A DNA stretch of 64,000 bases from assembly GCA_950022655.1 (NCBI GenBank), contig OX465580.1, positions 122,805,016-122,869,015 on the forward strand, read 5' to 3'. A program made the position numbers and the translations under genes. This stretch comes from Alentia gelatinosa. Lineage: Eukaryota > Annelida > Polychaeta > Phyllodocida > Polynoidae. The notes beneath the pieces are model-generated. The model searched no databases, was not told where the DNA came from, and saw only the letters and a program-made list of their open reading frames with translations. Positions 34,500-44,487 of this stretch are shown piece after piece; position 1 is the stretch's first letter; every line of letters starts with the position of its first letter.

Positions 34500-36479
34500 G
34501 GTTACCGGAGGCTGGCGGTTGAATGGTATGTAGGCTAGGCAGACGACATTTAGATTTATTCCGCTGGTGGTTGGCGTGACGACGCGTGCTGAATGGCCCA
34601 GGGCGCTGCTGACTTTTAACGGTCAGCGTGTGAGGATGAGACAGGTCGGTCTCTGGTCTCCAGTTGCCGCAGACCCTATGCTGCCAAACGTCTAGGATAC
34701 ATACCCTAAACAGGGCATTTTATCATGGTTTTCATCTCATCATTTTTCTTGTATGGTTATACGAATATTCAAAGAGAGATCTGTGTAAATGCCAAGATAG
34801 ATGCATGAAATAAGTATTAAGGGGTTTTGTTTGTGTAAGATATGGTACGACATATCACTATTGTGTCACATTATAAATATGCATAGTGTAGCCTTGTGAT
34901 GAAAAAAGGTTATCAATGTATTCATAAAACATATTCTATAAGGTTTGTATTCTGCTACAAACATGACACAAAGGCCTTCGACATGGGAGAGCAATGGCTC
35001 AAGGACATAACATCTCATCTTGAATTCCATGAATATTATTAATCATGTCAATATGAAATATTCATGTATTTCTTGAAGCATGCATTCTTGCTGGGCTAAC
35101 AACCAGCTCCCAGGGGCTCTTTCGCCTAATCATGTCCTTGGAGAAGGCGATAAATAAGTATTGTATTCATTAAGTTCTGTGAGCTCTTGAACACCTCCTG
35201 CATGCCATAAGTGGATGGATGTAGTACTTACCGATACAGAGATGTGACACAGTACACTACATCAGTTTGTTTTATGTATTGATATATAGGGTCGTACATA
35301 GAAGTCTCCTTAGGTGTGCAGGTAGTGAGTGCTACTTATAGATGCTGTGGAACTGTTATACATTTGTGATACTCCTTTTAGGAAGGATCTTAGACGAATA
35401 GGTTTGCCCATCACATCCATTTACTGAACATAGAATGGAGTTATCCTAAACCCTGTGGGAATTATATAATCCTTTCATGTTTAGATTATGTCAATAAACT
35501 CCATATCCCATGACGTGACATAAACAAGAATACATTTTATTTTCCCAAGATGGATTTAGTGCGCATCAGATAACTTCTTAATATTCCTGAGGTCTTTTAT
35601 ATAGTCTACACAAGATCCCTTTTTAATTTTCCTGAAATGATATTTTCCCATGTAGTGCGCACTTTTTAGCTTTTGAGTTTAAAGATAGTTTCCTTTGTCT
35701 CAGCCTTCTGCCCTGGATAGAGGTGTGGTGGGGAAAACTAGGTTTATCAATTTGTTTTTCTGATGCGGATATCCCATTACGGGTCCCGTAATAAACAGTG
35801 CCCATTTTATACATTCACTCTCTGCAGGGAAGCGGAATTAAATGAATGTACCAATTTGAAGACAATTCTTTTTCTTGTTGAGCCATAAGTGGAACCTTCT
35901 TTCATCGGTCTGCATAGGGGAGCCTCACATGGAGACATGCATTAGTTGTAAAGAAAATAATTAGCTGACACTGACAGTTGTAGTTCGTTTCATATGGTTT
36001 AAATAGGCTTCACAGTCGCATTCAAATTCTAATCGTGCCACATCTCCTTATGGGACAACCATTTAAAAACGAAATTGATGAGGGCAGATGTTGACATAAA
36101 AAAATTAAATGGACTTGCAATTTATCTCCGACTGAGACACCTATGCCCTAACTTCATTAATTCCCAACGTTTAAACAATCTTCATAGACGCACTCATTCC
36201 CCTTTAATTTGATCTGGTTCACATATAATAATTTCCACATTGTGCTAATGAAATCTTACATTAAAGGCTGCATATTTTGTGAACACAGGAGCAGGTGTTG
36301 TGTCTAGTAATCATTCTGTGTCTATGATGACTGCGTATTTGATCATTTGTGTTGTCCTTAATGCCAAAGCCTTAAACGTAGACCCTAACGATTGTCCACT
36401 TCTTGTATAGTGGGGTCAAGTAAGAAATAGCCGGGGTGTCGAAAGGAATGAACTTGGCGGTGAGGACTGTGTGTGTGGC
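34500..36479. other. No recognised gene; possible regulatory DNA
   Basis: About 2 kb without transposons or tandem repeats. 35010-35080 has dense AT-rich cores (CCATGAATATTATTAATCAT, ATGAAATATTCATG) of the POU/homeodomain type. Regulatory function is a guess from position upstream of the candidate gene start. Confidence 0.35.
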
Positions 36480-36501
36480 GGGGGGGGGGGGGGGGGGGGG
36501 G
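36480..36501. repeat. Poly-G run
   Basis: Twenty-two G in a row following TGTGTGTGGC. Confidence 0.95.
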
Positions 36502-36855
36502 CTGTTATGACAAATGTCACAGATTCTTCATAGATCATTAATATGTTCATTAGCAGCTTAACCTGCCTTTATTAACTATATCCGGAATAGGCGTATTTGT
36601 CCAAGGACACAAACCAACGCGCGTTACTGTAGCGAGCATATATATATAGAGCCAGTGACATCAATAATGGGACGAATGGATATGTGTGTTGTGGAAGATA
36701 GAGACCGCTGCTCTTTGGAAGGACTTTTTTTGCACCCTGTTTACTCTTTTTCGTTCTATCAATAATGTCATTAATCAAATATGTGTTCATGCTCTGATGC
36801 TTAGCATTATTGTCGAAAATACGGTTCATTTAGATACCCGGTAGAGTTCTGTTTT

Positions 36856-36952
36856 GGGGCCACCGATAAAGTACGCATTTGGGGATTCAACAATTTGAAA
36901 ATATTGCGTAGGTTCCTTCTTTGTTCTATTGTGTACAAGATTGAGAGGGGGA
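36856..36952 (+). mobile_element. One-ended fragment of the GGGGCC...TAAAGTA MITE
   Basis: GGGGCCACCGATAAAGTACG, then TTCTTTGTTCTATTGTGTAC and AAGATTGAGAGGGGG, follow the inverse of 17176-17346 (ATTCTTTGTTCCATTGCGTAC, AGGATTGAGATGGGG). The far end is missing. Confidence 0.6.
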
Positions 36953-37081
36953 TTGTATTGCACTTACTTGTATTCTTCTTTTTTCAGGTGAGGTTGCTGA
37001 CAACTCCGCGCGATCTAGCACTCTTGTGAAAAGGTTATAGACTATACCTATCAGGGCATAGTTCGGAGAGGTCGTATCTGC

Positions 37082-37086
<5 letters not shown>

Positions 37087-37114
<28 letters not shown>
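37087..37114. repeat. (TA)n microsatellite, left of the LTR
   Basis: Fourteen or so AT units that run straight into the LTR start. Confidence 0.9.
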
Positions 37115-37117
<3 letters not shown>

Positions 37118-37621
37118 AGTACAGAATACGATCACACTGGAGTACAGTTACAAAGGTTTATTCAAGTAAACAGGTTAAGCCTCAAGCGGCACAAGGTAAG
37201 TCCTACGAGAGCAAGAACGATCCGGAGGCTACGCCTGTATCTAAGGTCAGTGAGTTCTACAGTCCGTTCTCCAGGTCTCCCGGCTGACGTCTCGTCCGTC
37301 TCCCGTCTCAGCCTAGCAGGTACGTGGTGGTTCCGTCTAACACTCCGGTCCGCCAGAGGTCTCAGCTGATCCGTCCAAGTTTCCCGGAGGTGTACCGTGT
37401 CGAGTCCCAGTCCAGACTGACTCCCAGAGGGTCAGTCATCACTTTTATAGGAGGCTCGCCCCAGTCCGTCCTGACGTCACTACCGGTCGGGGCAACCCCT
37501 AGCGGCCCCGGGAGGAGGCTCCGCGCTCTTCCTCCGGTGCCTCCGGCACTTCCTCCGGCACCTCCGGCTAGCCGGAGGCAAGAGTCCCTCCTCCGGGAGT
37601 ATTAAACCTATCAATACTACA
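37115..37621 (-). mobile_element. Solo LTR of a retrotransposon
   Basis: 507 bp beginning TGTAGTA and ending TACTACA, a 7-bp inverted pair with the usual TG...CA ends. Read on the minus strand it has the order of an LTR: a GC-rich U3 with repeated GCCGGAGG blocks, a CRE TGACGTCA (37472-37479), a TATA box TATAAAAG (37442-37449), then AATAAA (37157-37162) about 285 bp later and about 42 bp before the end. Neither flank has an internal region, primer-binding site or second LTR. It lies inside a TA repeat, so the 5-bp target duplication cannot be read with certainty. A Ty3/gypsy origin is likely but unproven. Confidence 0.7.
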
Positions 37622-37622
37622 C

Positions 37623-37643
37623 TATATATATATATATATATAT
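37623..37643. repeat. (TA)n microsatellite, right of the LTR
   Basis: Continuation of the TA repeat on the other side of the LTR. Confidence 0.85.
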
Positions 37644-37732
37644 ATTCGGTTAACGACAAATCGATTCTCTGGATCAATATAAGGAGTTTGTTTTATAAAA
37701 TCTTTGAAAAAAATCTAGGTATGTAGTAACCC

Positions 37733-37812
37733 GCACCTGTATGCACGCGCAGGTGCTGAGGTGGTAACCCCGAATGGCGTTAGGTGGCGCCCCAGTATTT
37801 ATATATAAATAC
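37733..37812. repeat. Two small palindromes
   Basis: GCACCTG (37733) faces CAGGTGC (37750), and GTATTTATATATAAATAC at 37795-37812 is a perfect 18-bp palindrome. GTTAGGTGGCGCC at 37779-37791 is a CTCF-like core. Confidence 0.5.
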
Positions 37813-37988
37813 ACGTGTGTGAGTGTGTATTTACTATGGACCAGTATATATATATATAATATTATGAAACCAATAAGTAATTGATAGATTATAGATGAGT
37901 ACTATGATAACAACTTATTACAGCGGAATGACCATTGAACATGCGGGCGTCACCAAGAAACCTATGGTAACCGCATCAGTGATACGGT

Positions 37989-37995
<7 letters not shown>

Positions 37996-38040
<45 letters not shown>
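37996..38040. repeat. (TA)n microsatellite
   Basis: About 22 TA units followed by ACACACAC. Confidence 0.95.
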
Positions 38041-38048
<8 letters not shown>

Positions 38049-38555
38049 TCTGTGTTGTGAGAGCTTAAATGAATAGCTCAGTAGCAGAATGAGTTGGCGA
38101 TCTTGAAATACACTTGGAAGTTGCTGTTGTATGAGCAGAGCCATAATAAGTCATCTCCCACCCAAATTAATACCCCACAACCACCGTCATGCCCGGTGAG
38201 GATAAAGCTACCTCAATTAGGCCAAAAGATAGTATTAATAACTTATAGAATAGAAGAACCTTTGGCCTGCATTTCTGTATTGAACTACTTTACTTATAGA
38301 AGTTATCTATGATATCAGGGTCAATAAGGGATATCGGATGACGAAATTGGACAACCGAAGCGAAAATGTCTAATGGACATCGACATACATATTTAGAAAC
38401 CATACGCAACCATATACACTACCGATATCACGTCTCTTTATCATACTCACTTAAATTTCTTTCCTTCGATCAATGGTCCATATTTACGAACCGTTTTTCT
38501 CCGCTCGTATCTTTACGCTTTATTCCAAAAATAGACAATAATCGATGAATTTGTG

Positions 38556-38634
38556 GGCAGGCGGTAGTAAACCATGAGAGGTTGACGCACGAATATTACG
38601 ACGTCAACCTCGAGTGGTCTACAGAGCCGCCTGT
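38556..38634. repeat. Hairpin with GAATATTAC loop
   Basis: Arms CAGGCGGTAGTAAACCATGA / AGGTTGACG (38559-38587) and CGTCAACCT / CGAGTGGTCTACAGAGCCGC (38602-38630) pair with the innermost 9 bp and the outermost 7 bp perfect. The 14-nt loop is CACGAATATTACGA. Related hairpins are at 59738 and 33366. No protein is encoded. Confidence 0.7.
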
Positions 38635-39024
38635 CCTCAAAACTACTGCGTTTATTATCCTTCTTTTCTAAATAGAATAAACACCAGGAATTGTCATATT
38701 TTAGTGTAAATCAATAGAGATTATTTTTTTGCTCTATATCACAAATGGACTATTTTCCCGTATGACATGGCTTTGAGGCCGTACACCATGGCTTTGAATA
38801 CGCATACCATAGTTCTGGCATATGATAGGTTCTATATAATGGTAATCGTGGATAATGGAATACTTCTTCATATCGCTATATGATATCATTTATGAATAAC
38901 CTGACATTTCTATATATTTATATCTATAGGTGAAGTAAGGTGGAGGCTGCAGTATTCCATATTCAGAGTATCACATGTGTATATCGGAGGCCAACATAAA
39001 TATCTGAGGCTCGTGTAAAGAGAC
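38635..39024. other. No recognised feature
   Basis: AT-rich spacer; nothing recognised. Confidence 0.5.
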
Positions 39025-39258
39025 TCAGACAGCAAATGCCACCATACAGCGGTTGCTCACGGATGGTTCTTTCCGCAGCTGTAGCCAGTCGACCACCAGG
39101 AGGGTTTCAAGCGAGTTGTAAGGATATATCCTAGCCTCTACGGTGATGTAGTGCCGGCGGAAGGGTACAGGGTGATCCGGTCTCGAGCCCTCGTGATTTG
39201 TGACGATTGACGAGCGTTCGGACGAGACTTGGGTTCGGCGCGTGAACAAAATTGTCAT
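39025..39258 (-). CDS. Unrecognised 77-codon frame beside the CTCF-like cluster
   Basis: ATG-started minus-strand frame (MTILFTRRTQVSSERSSIVT...). It is not repeat-derived and has ordinary composition (VPFRRHYITVEARIYPYNS in the middle), but no signal peptide, domain or splice signal was recognised. It lies at a local CpG-richer patch. It could be a small protein, a first exon or chance. Confidence 0.15.
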   Translation of the reverse strand: MTILFTRRTQVSSERSSIVTNHEGSRPDHPVPFRRHYITVEARIYPYNSLETLLVVDWLQLRKEPSVSNRCMVAFAV

Positions 39259-39267
39259 CTCGAGTTG

Positions 39268-39344
39268 CCGCTAGGGGGAGTGATCGGTGAGCCTCCAGGG
39301 ACAGCCGCTAGAGGGGGTGAGTCGTGCGTTCTGCCCTCTTGCGG
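39268..39344. promoter_or_regulatory. Cluster of three CTCF-like motifs
   Basis: CCGCTAGGGGGAG (39268-39280) and CCGCTAGAGGGGGTG (39305-39319) on the plus strand, then CCGCAAGAGGGCAG on the minus strand (39331-39344). Each matches the bilaterian CTCF core CCASYAGRKGGCRS at 11-12 of 14 positions. Three in 77 bp is unlikely by chance. Binding is not shown. Confidence 0.45.
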
Positions 39345-39532
39345 GACGCGCGGTAATCACGGGTTGTCCAATAGGGAACCGAATTTCTCGAGAGACGCCG
39401 GATATTGTACTGACTTTAAAGTAATAAAACACCACAAGGGAGAAAGAAGAACCGATGTGAGACTAATGCTATAAGCCAACATTCACTCCTCTTGGCATGT
39501 TAAATTTGTTGGTAACTTTCCAAAGCGTTCCT

Positions 39533-39579
<47 letters not shown>

Positions 39580-39588
39580 GCTGTTGTT
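39533..39588. repeat. (GTT)n microsatellite
   Basis: About 18 GTT units with one GCT interruption near the end. Confidence 0.95.
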
Positions 39589-39740
39589 CTTGAATACTTA
39601 TCAGCATTATAACATTGCCGTTTTATTCAGTTTATCAGGCGGCCTAATCAGTTTTTTCCAACGACCTTAGTAAATATAACCTTTCGTGTCCTTGAGTTCT
39701 TTCTGCAAAATCGCAAATCTACGATATAGGACAAGGACGA

Positions 39741-40024
39741 TATTATCATGAAACATCACAAAATTTCATATGATTGTTTATATGGCATGAGTTGTCTTCA
39801 CGGAATGATATCACGAAGCGGAGCTGAGTGATATCTGTAGCAGAAGACAATGAATGGCATAGAAACAATTATATGAAATTGAGTGATGTTTAGATTTTAT
39901 CCTACCCTGTCACGTGTTTTTAACTTCATATGTCACCGGTGGCATATAAATATTTTATGCCGTAACCGTGGCATACAGTCACACCATGTTAAGTCTATGG
40001 GGATTTATATGAGGGGTAGGATAA
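39741..40024 (+). mobile_element. Composite head-plus-hairpin element, copy 6 (best preserved)
   Basis: The end TATTATCATG is followed by the 141-bp hairpin 39751-39891 (AAACATCAC...GTGATGTTT). Its apical stem GATATCAC/GTGATATC (39807-39814, 39828-39835) holds GAAGCGGAGCTGA. After GATTT comes the head 39898-40023, from TATCCTACCC to GGGGTAGGATA, with the palindromic CATATGTCACCGGTGGCATAT, the weaker TATGCCGTAACCGTGGCATA and the far-end phrase CCATGTTAAGTCTATGGGG. It is the inverse of 7968-8255 at high similarity. No coding capacity. Confidence 0.78.
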
Positions 40025-41931
40025 AGAACAATTAAACATGCGATTCCATATTAAATAGTCTGCATTCCATGTCGATTCCTCTATGACCAGACATATTGAA
40101 GAGTAAGCCACCGGAACATTTTTTTGCAGGGAGGAAATTCAGTAAATAAACGTACAACGGGATCCATTTCCCCGCAACTAATGATTGTACGTTATGGTAA
40201 TGTTTCTCAAGTTGGATGTATCCCGTTTCTTTAGAGCATTTAGAACAAATATCTACTTTTGGTGTGCAATGTATTTGGTTGTATATACAATATGTTGCTT
40301 TCTTTGTAAGGTTTATCCGCGATTTGATGGCACATTTTTCAAGTAAAACAAACCCCATCAAAGTAAGGTGTATACATACAAATATCGATGTGTACGGCTT
40401 CAGCAGTATCACACGTCCATTGACGCAAATACCACTTCAAGTAGAAAGACTGCCTTGCATTTTTATTGATTGAGACAAAACAACATCCTATGCCAACCCA
40501 GTCGGAAACCCAAAGCCACGCATAAAGTGTTGGGTTGTCCTCTCCGGGGTGCCGTTTTAATTTGACGAATGGTTCGGCCAAACAGCAGATATTCTCTAGG
40601 GGTAAAAGTAGTTGACGGCGGCGTCACAGGTCAAACATAACTCCACCGCACCTCGTCGTCAGCGAAAGAAGGTTAACCGCTGGGTATAACCCAATGAGAC
40701 AACCTAGCCGAGATTTCAGGTTAACTGTGCATTGGATGTGAGCTTTACGTGTAGATGTGGGGCAGCATCAATGAGTCACATCATGTGAATTTAAGGGTTG
40801 TGCAAAGGAACAGTCCAGTTATTCTATAGACTTGCCATTGTTCATTCGAGCGGGAGGAAATTCTTATATGTGGAACAATCTAATAACATGATTTTTTCCC
40901 CCTCATACTCAATGAAAAACCCAATATCTATGTCTAAGGGGAATGAGTGGAAACTCTTATATGTGGAACAAATCTGATACGATATTTATTTTGAAATAAC
41001 ATGGTATATTCAGAGGGTAAACTTGTCATTCCCTACTGCCACTCAATAAACATCAAGATGAGAAGAGCTGCTACAAATTGTGAATGTCTTGATGCAATCA
41101 TTTTTTGTACTCATAAATACGGAAAATTTAGATGATTAATCGCTTCACATAAAAACCAATATAATTGGTCACGATAGGGATGTATAGACCAAAACTTTAC
41201 AATGGGACAACACTTTCATACTTTCGTGATAATTTGTTGAAATTCTCTGAATAGACGTTTGCCTTAACAGGTTTTCTATTTGCCACCTTTTTATGATCGG
41301 AGTATTTATTGACATTGGATATTCGCCCTTTACAGGATGATCTTCCATATCTTCAGTCAAGATGTTGTTGAGATCTCAACAAACATAAATGTATACAGAC
41401 AAACAGTTTAGACCAAACCACATACACTAATTCATAACTAATATGACACCCAAGTATTTATACGCTAATACAGTTTCTACTTCAAACTGCATTATCTTAT
41501 TACAAGACATATATGATGGATAATGCCATATGATGTCTGAAGATCCCATACATAACATGCACAGAAAATATTTTGTCGTCATTGTAATGATCGCTTCGGT
41601 ACACTGCCGAGATCAAAGACATTACTAGTTAGCGCGAAGTCGGATCTTATACTGATGTCTTCCAAGTGACTGAAAGGTTAATCTATGTATTTCGGCCTTG
41701 CCTTTTCTTAATTCCTTTGAATGTAGAGTGCACAAATGTTTGTTCCTAGAATTATTATGCTGATACCGCGGCAGTCACATTAAGAGTCCCATCTGGCAAT
41801 CCTGGAAGGTTTTAGGGCGACGGGCCACTTTTATGAAATACATTTCATTCCCGGGGCCGCAAAGGGTAGTTCTGAAATGTATCTGACAGCATGTGACTGT
41901 CGAGCAACTTCGACTGTCGAAGTACATGTGT
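40025..41931. other. No recognised gene
   Basis: AT-leaning. CTTATATGTGGAACAA occurs at about 40863 and 40955. A 126-codon minus frame at 40032-40412 shows no motif or splice context and is not called. Confidence 0.45.
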
Positions 41932-42213
41932 AAGCCCGTTTCCATTGGCCGACAAAAACGGCAGAGATTTGTTTAGTTCTGCTCAAAGTCAGTCAGTAGT
42001 GCCACAGGCTGTACATCGGTATAACAAGTCTTGTTTCTTCTGCATGTGACAGGTCCATACCAACAGAAGTCGTTCGGTGGTGGCCTCATTGCATAATCTG
42101 TGCTCAATTGATTAGTGAGCTCTTCTGCATGCCTTTTTGCATTCACCGATCTGGTGTCAGTGGTTTCCGACTGCAGGTTGGTGGCGAGTAGTCAGCCAAT
42201 GGAAATACGCTGA
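41932..42213. mobile_element. MITE, TTTCCATTGGCCGAC family (long form)
   Basis: Starts AAGCCCGTTTCCATTGGCCG and ends AGTCAGCCAATGGAAATACGC. The interior has CAGTCAGTAGTGCCACAGGC, GTTCGGTGGTGGCC and TTCACCGATCTG, as in 14881-15255. A short-form element follows immediately. Confidence 0.65.
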
Positions 42214-42412
42214 TAAGGCCCGTTTCCATTAGCCGACAAAAACGGTGTAGATTTTATGGGTTATCCTAATAGCCCATTTCCATTGTGCGTCAGCAGTGAT
42301 AAAGGTCCATCAGTGGTTCCTGACTGTTGATCGGTGACGGCCGATGGGAATAGGCTTTTAAGAGAACTAAAAAGATCTACACCGTTTTCGTTGGCCAATA
42401 TAAATGGGCCTT
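42214..42412. mobile_element. MITE, TTTCCATTGGCCGAC family (short form)
   Basis: TAAGGCCCGTTTCCATTAGC faces the inverted GTTGGCCAATATAAATGGGCCTT. The arms include ACGGTGTAGATTTT / AAAGATCTACACCGT and span most of the 198 bp. It is the same layout as 26269-26466. Confidence 0.75.
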
Positions 42413-43797
42413 TAGTGTTAGGCGGAAGAGCTCCTACTATGACCTGGATTTTCTTTTTTCTTTTTTTAAATAAAGCAGCTTTATTTCCAGAAACATGATT
42501 AATACAGATCATATAGATTTACTATTGGGGTATCTCAACAAATCGAGTCCATTTTCTTGATAGCTGAAGAGTACAGACTCTTCGAACACTGTTCATTCAT
42601 TCATTGAATCAGTATAAGATGGCGGCTGCTTGAACGTTTTGGCGGGCACGGAATACCCTTTTTTCATATACATAAAATCTCCTCCAGAAGTCATCGTGCG
42701 CGTACACTTTGAGGTAGAGAACCTGCTGGAGATCAAAGCCAGGTTGTAGTGATCATTTAATAATATTTGCAATCGAATAATGATAAGAATAAAGAAGGAG
42801 GCTATTAAATTCGTTGATGAAAATACAATCACGGACATCCCTGAATTCTATCTAGAATCAGACCCAAATCTGCAGTGGAATATCATGAAACAAAAAATCA
42901 TCCTTACCTTGATTGCACCTGTGCAAAACAAGAAATACAGTTACAAGAAAATATGAAACTCGAGAAAAGTGGATGACTATTTGCCATAATGAAACCAATA
43001 CAAAATCGTGACATGCTGGTGAAAAAGCTATAGCAATAAGCATACATATGAAAATACAGAAAACATCAAGAGAATGAAAAATAAATAAAATTTCAGATAA
43101 AGAAAGCTAAAGTTGATCACATATAAAACATCTTGAACAATAATGATTAACTCCAGCTAAATATTGGCGAGAAATAAACCGTATCCTAAAACTGGGAAAT
43201 AGAAAGTCCTTGAAACATCACAAGAAAATTCGGTTACAGTATCACTGATTGGCCCAATGAAACATCTGATTTCTAAGGCGTACCTGCTTTGTAACTAGAG
43301 CACGAATCTCAGATCACCATAATTGTGTTCACATAGTCCTAACAACTACCTGAGTGGGTAAAATACGATGCTTACAGATCACGATTTGATCTAATGGTGC
43401 ATGTGGTTCCTTATTGGTTCTATTTATGAATGCAATACCGAGAGTAGTGTGATTATTCAGATTTTATGGGAGGGCACGTATTTATAGATTGTGTGTCTTC
43501 CCTCATGCTCTATGAAAGGATCCAAGTCCAGCGTCTAAGGTGTTCGGTTATTGATGATACATAATAAAGATCGTTTTCTCGGGGTGAGGTGGATTAGGGT
43601 TGTTCGGTTGTGGGGTTTTTTTGTGTCGTGAATCCTACGGGAAATATTGAGTTCAGCCCAAACCACCTCACATACTGCCAACATTGCCTCGTCTGGCCAG
43701 TGTTTCTCACTACTCTGTGTTGCCGGCAACATCCTGCAGGCGTATTCTGCAATGAGGAAACGGAAAGGGGGAAGGCCGATGGTAATCTCTCACCCGA
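42413..43797. other. No recognised gene
   Basis: AT-rich, followed by a GC-richer rise from 43600. A plus frame ends beside the donor-like AAAA|GTAAGTA at 43800. Confidence 0.4.
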
Positions 43798-44138
43798 AAA
43801 GTAAGTAAAAAGTCAATAATTAATTTTAGGGGGTAGGGAGTTGGGGCGCAGTGCCGGCAAAGGAAGGCGTCCGGGGCAGGCGCGCTTATATTAGCGCCGA
43901 GAAGTGTGCTGTAGAACATTGTTTGCTGGGGCAAAGTGGCCCTGATTACCCACTTTAATCCCGTTGGCATTCTCCGTTTGACCGCCCAGGATCTAATTAA
44001 GGTGATATACGGCCAGCAGAAGGCGCTACAACGGCCTAGAATCGCTGGTAACGAGCCGGTACTGCCGACCACACCAGCACACACGCCGGGAACCAGACTG
44101 ACACGCCTCAATGAACGCCTGCCAGTCACGTGACCCAT
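43798..44138 (-). CDS. Possible first exon, unrecognised protein
   Basis: From an ATG at 44138 a minus frame runs over 110 codons (MGHVTGRRSLRRVSLVPGVC...), and a donor-like CTTTTCGG|GTGAGA lies at 43797. It is one of the longest non-repetitive ATG frames in the window, in a CpG-richer stretch with an E-box CACGTG over the start. Composition is plausible, with many Cys, Arg and Leu, but no domain was recognised. The open frame may simply follow from GC content. A plus-strand donor-like site lies at the same place, which weakens the call. Confidence 0.2.
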
Positions 44139-44410
44139 GCGCAAAGAGGCTCGTTTTGGTTGGTTGTTCTAGTTTTTTCTTCTATATTTAGATTTTTTCC
44201 CTCCGTTTTTTATTGAGATGGGAAGGCGAGCGGATCGTTTATTTCTGAATAGGTGTAGGGTGTTTTCATGGTTCCTCATTGCCTTTCCCAAGCACCTGGT
44301 CTTTCCTTATCATAGAACTTTCATTTTTTATGGCAGAGGACTGTTGGATTTTCCTCAGTGTATCATTGTAAATGAAGTGCCCTCCTCGGGAATTCCTCAA
44401 AATGAAATCC

Positions 44411-44487
44411 TCCCCCCCCCCCCGTAAGGTATATATCTCAAAATGAAGCCTCCCCCCCCCCCCCCCACACACACACACACACACACA
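44411..44487. repeat. Poly-C runs with CA repeat
   Basis: Two poly-C runs, each preceded by a near copy of CTCAAAATGAARTCCT, and then (CA)n. The second half looks like a duplication of the first. Confidence 0.9.

Noticed and set aside
37115..37621. A CpG island promoter of a host gene
   Set aside because: The TG...CA ends, the order CRE-TATA-AATAAA and the sharp borders inside a TA repeat fit a solo LTR better.
38588..38601. An integrated CRESS-DNA virus or geminivirus relic
   Set aside because: Only a nonanucleotide-like loop is present; no Rep or capsid coding trace lies nearby, so only the origin-like resemblance is reported.
43610..43804. Plus frame ending beside GTAAGTA
   Set aside because: The donor-like site is noted, but no acceptor, domain or start supports an exon.
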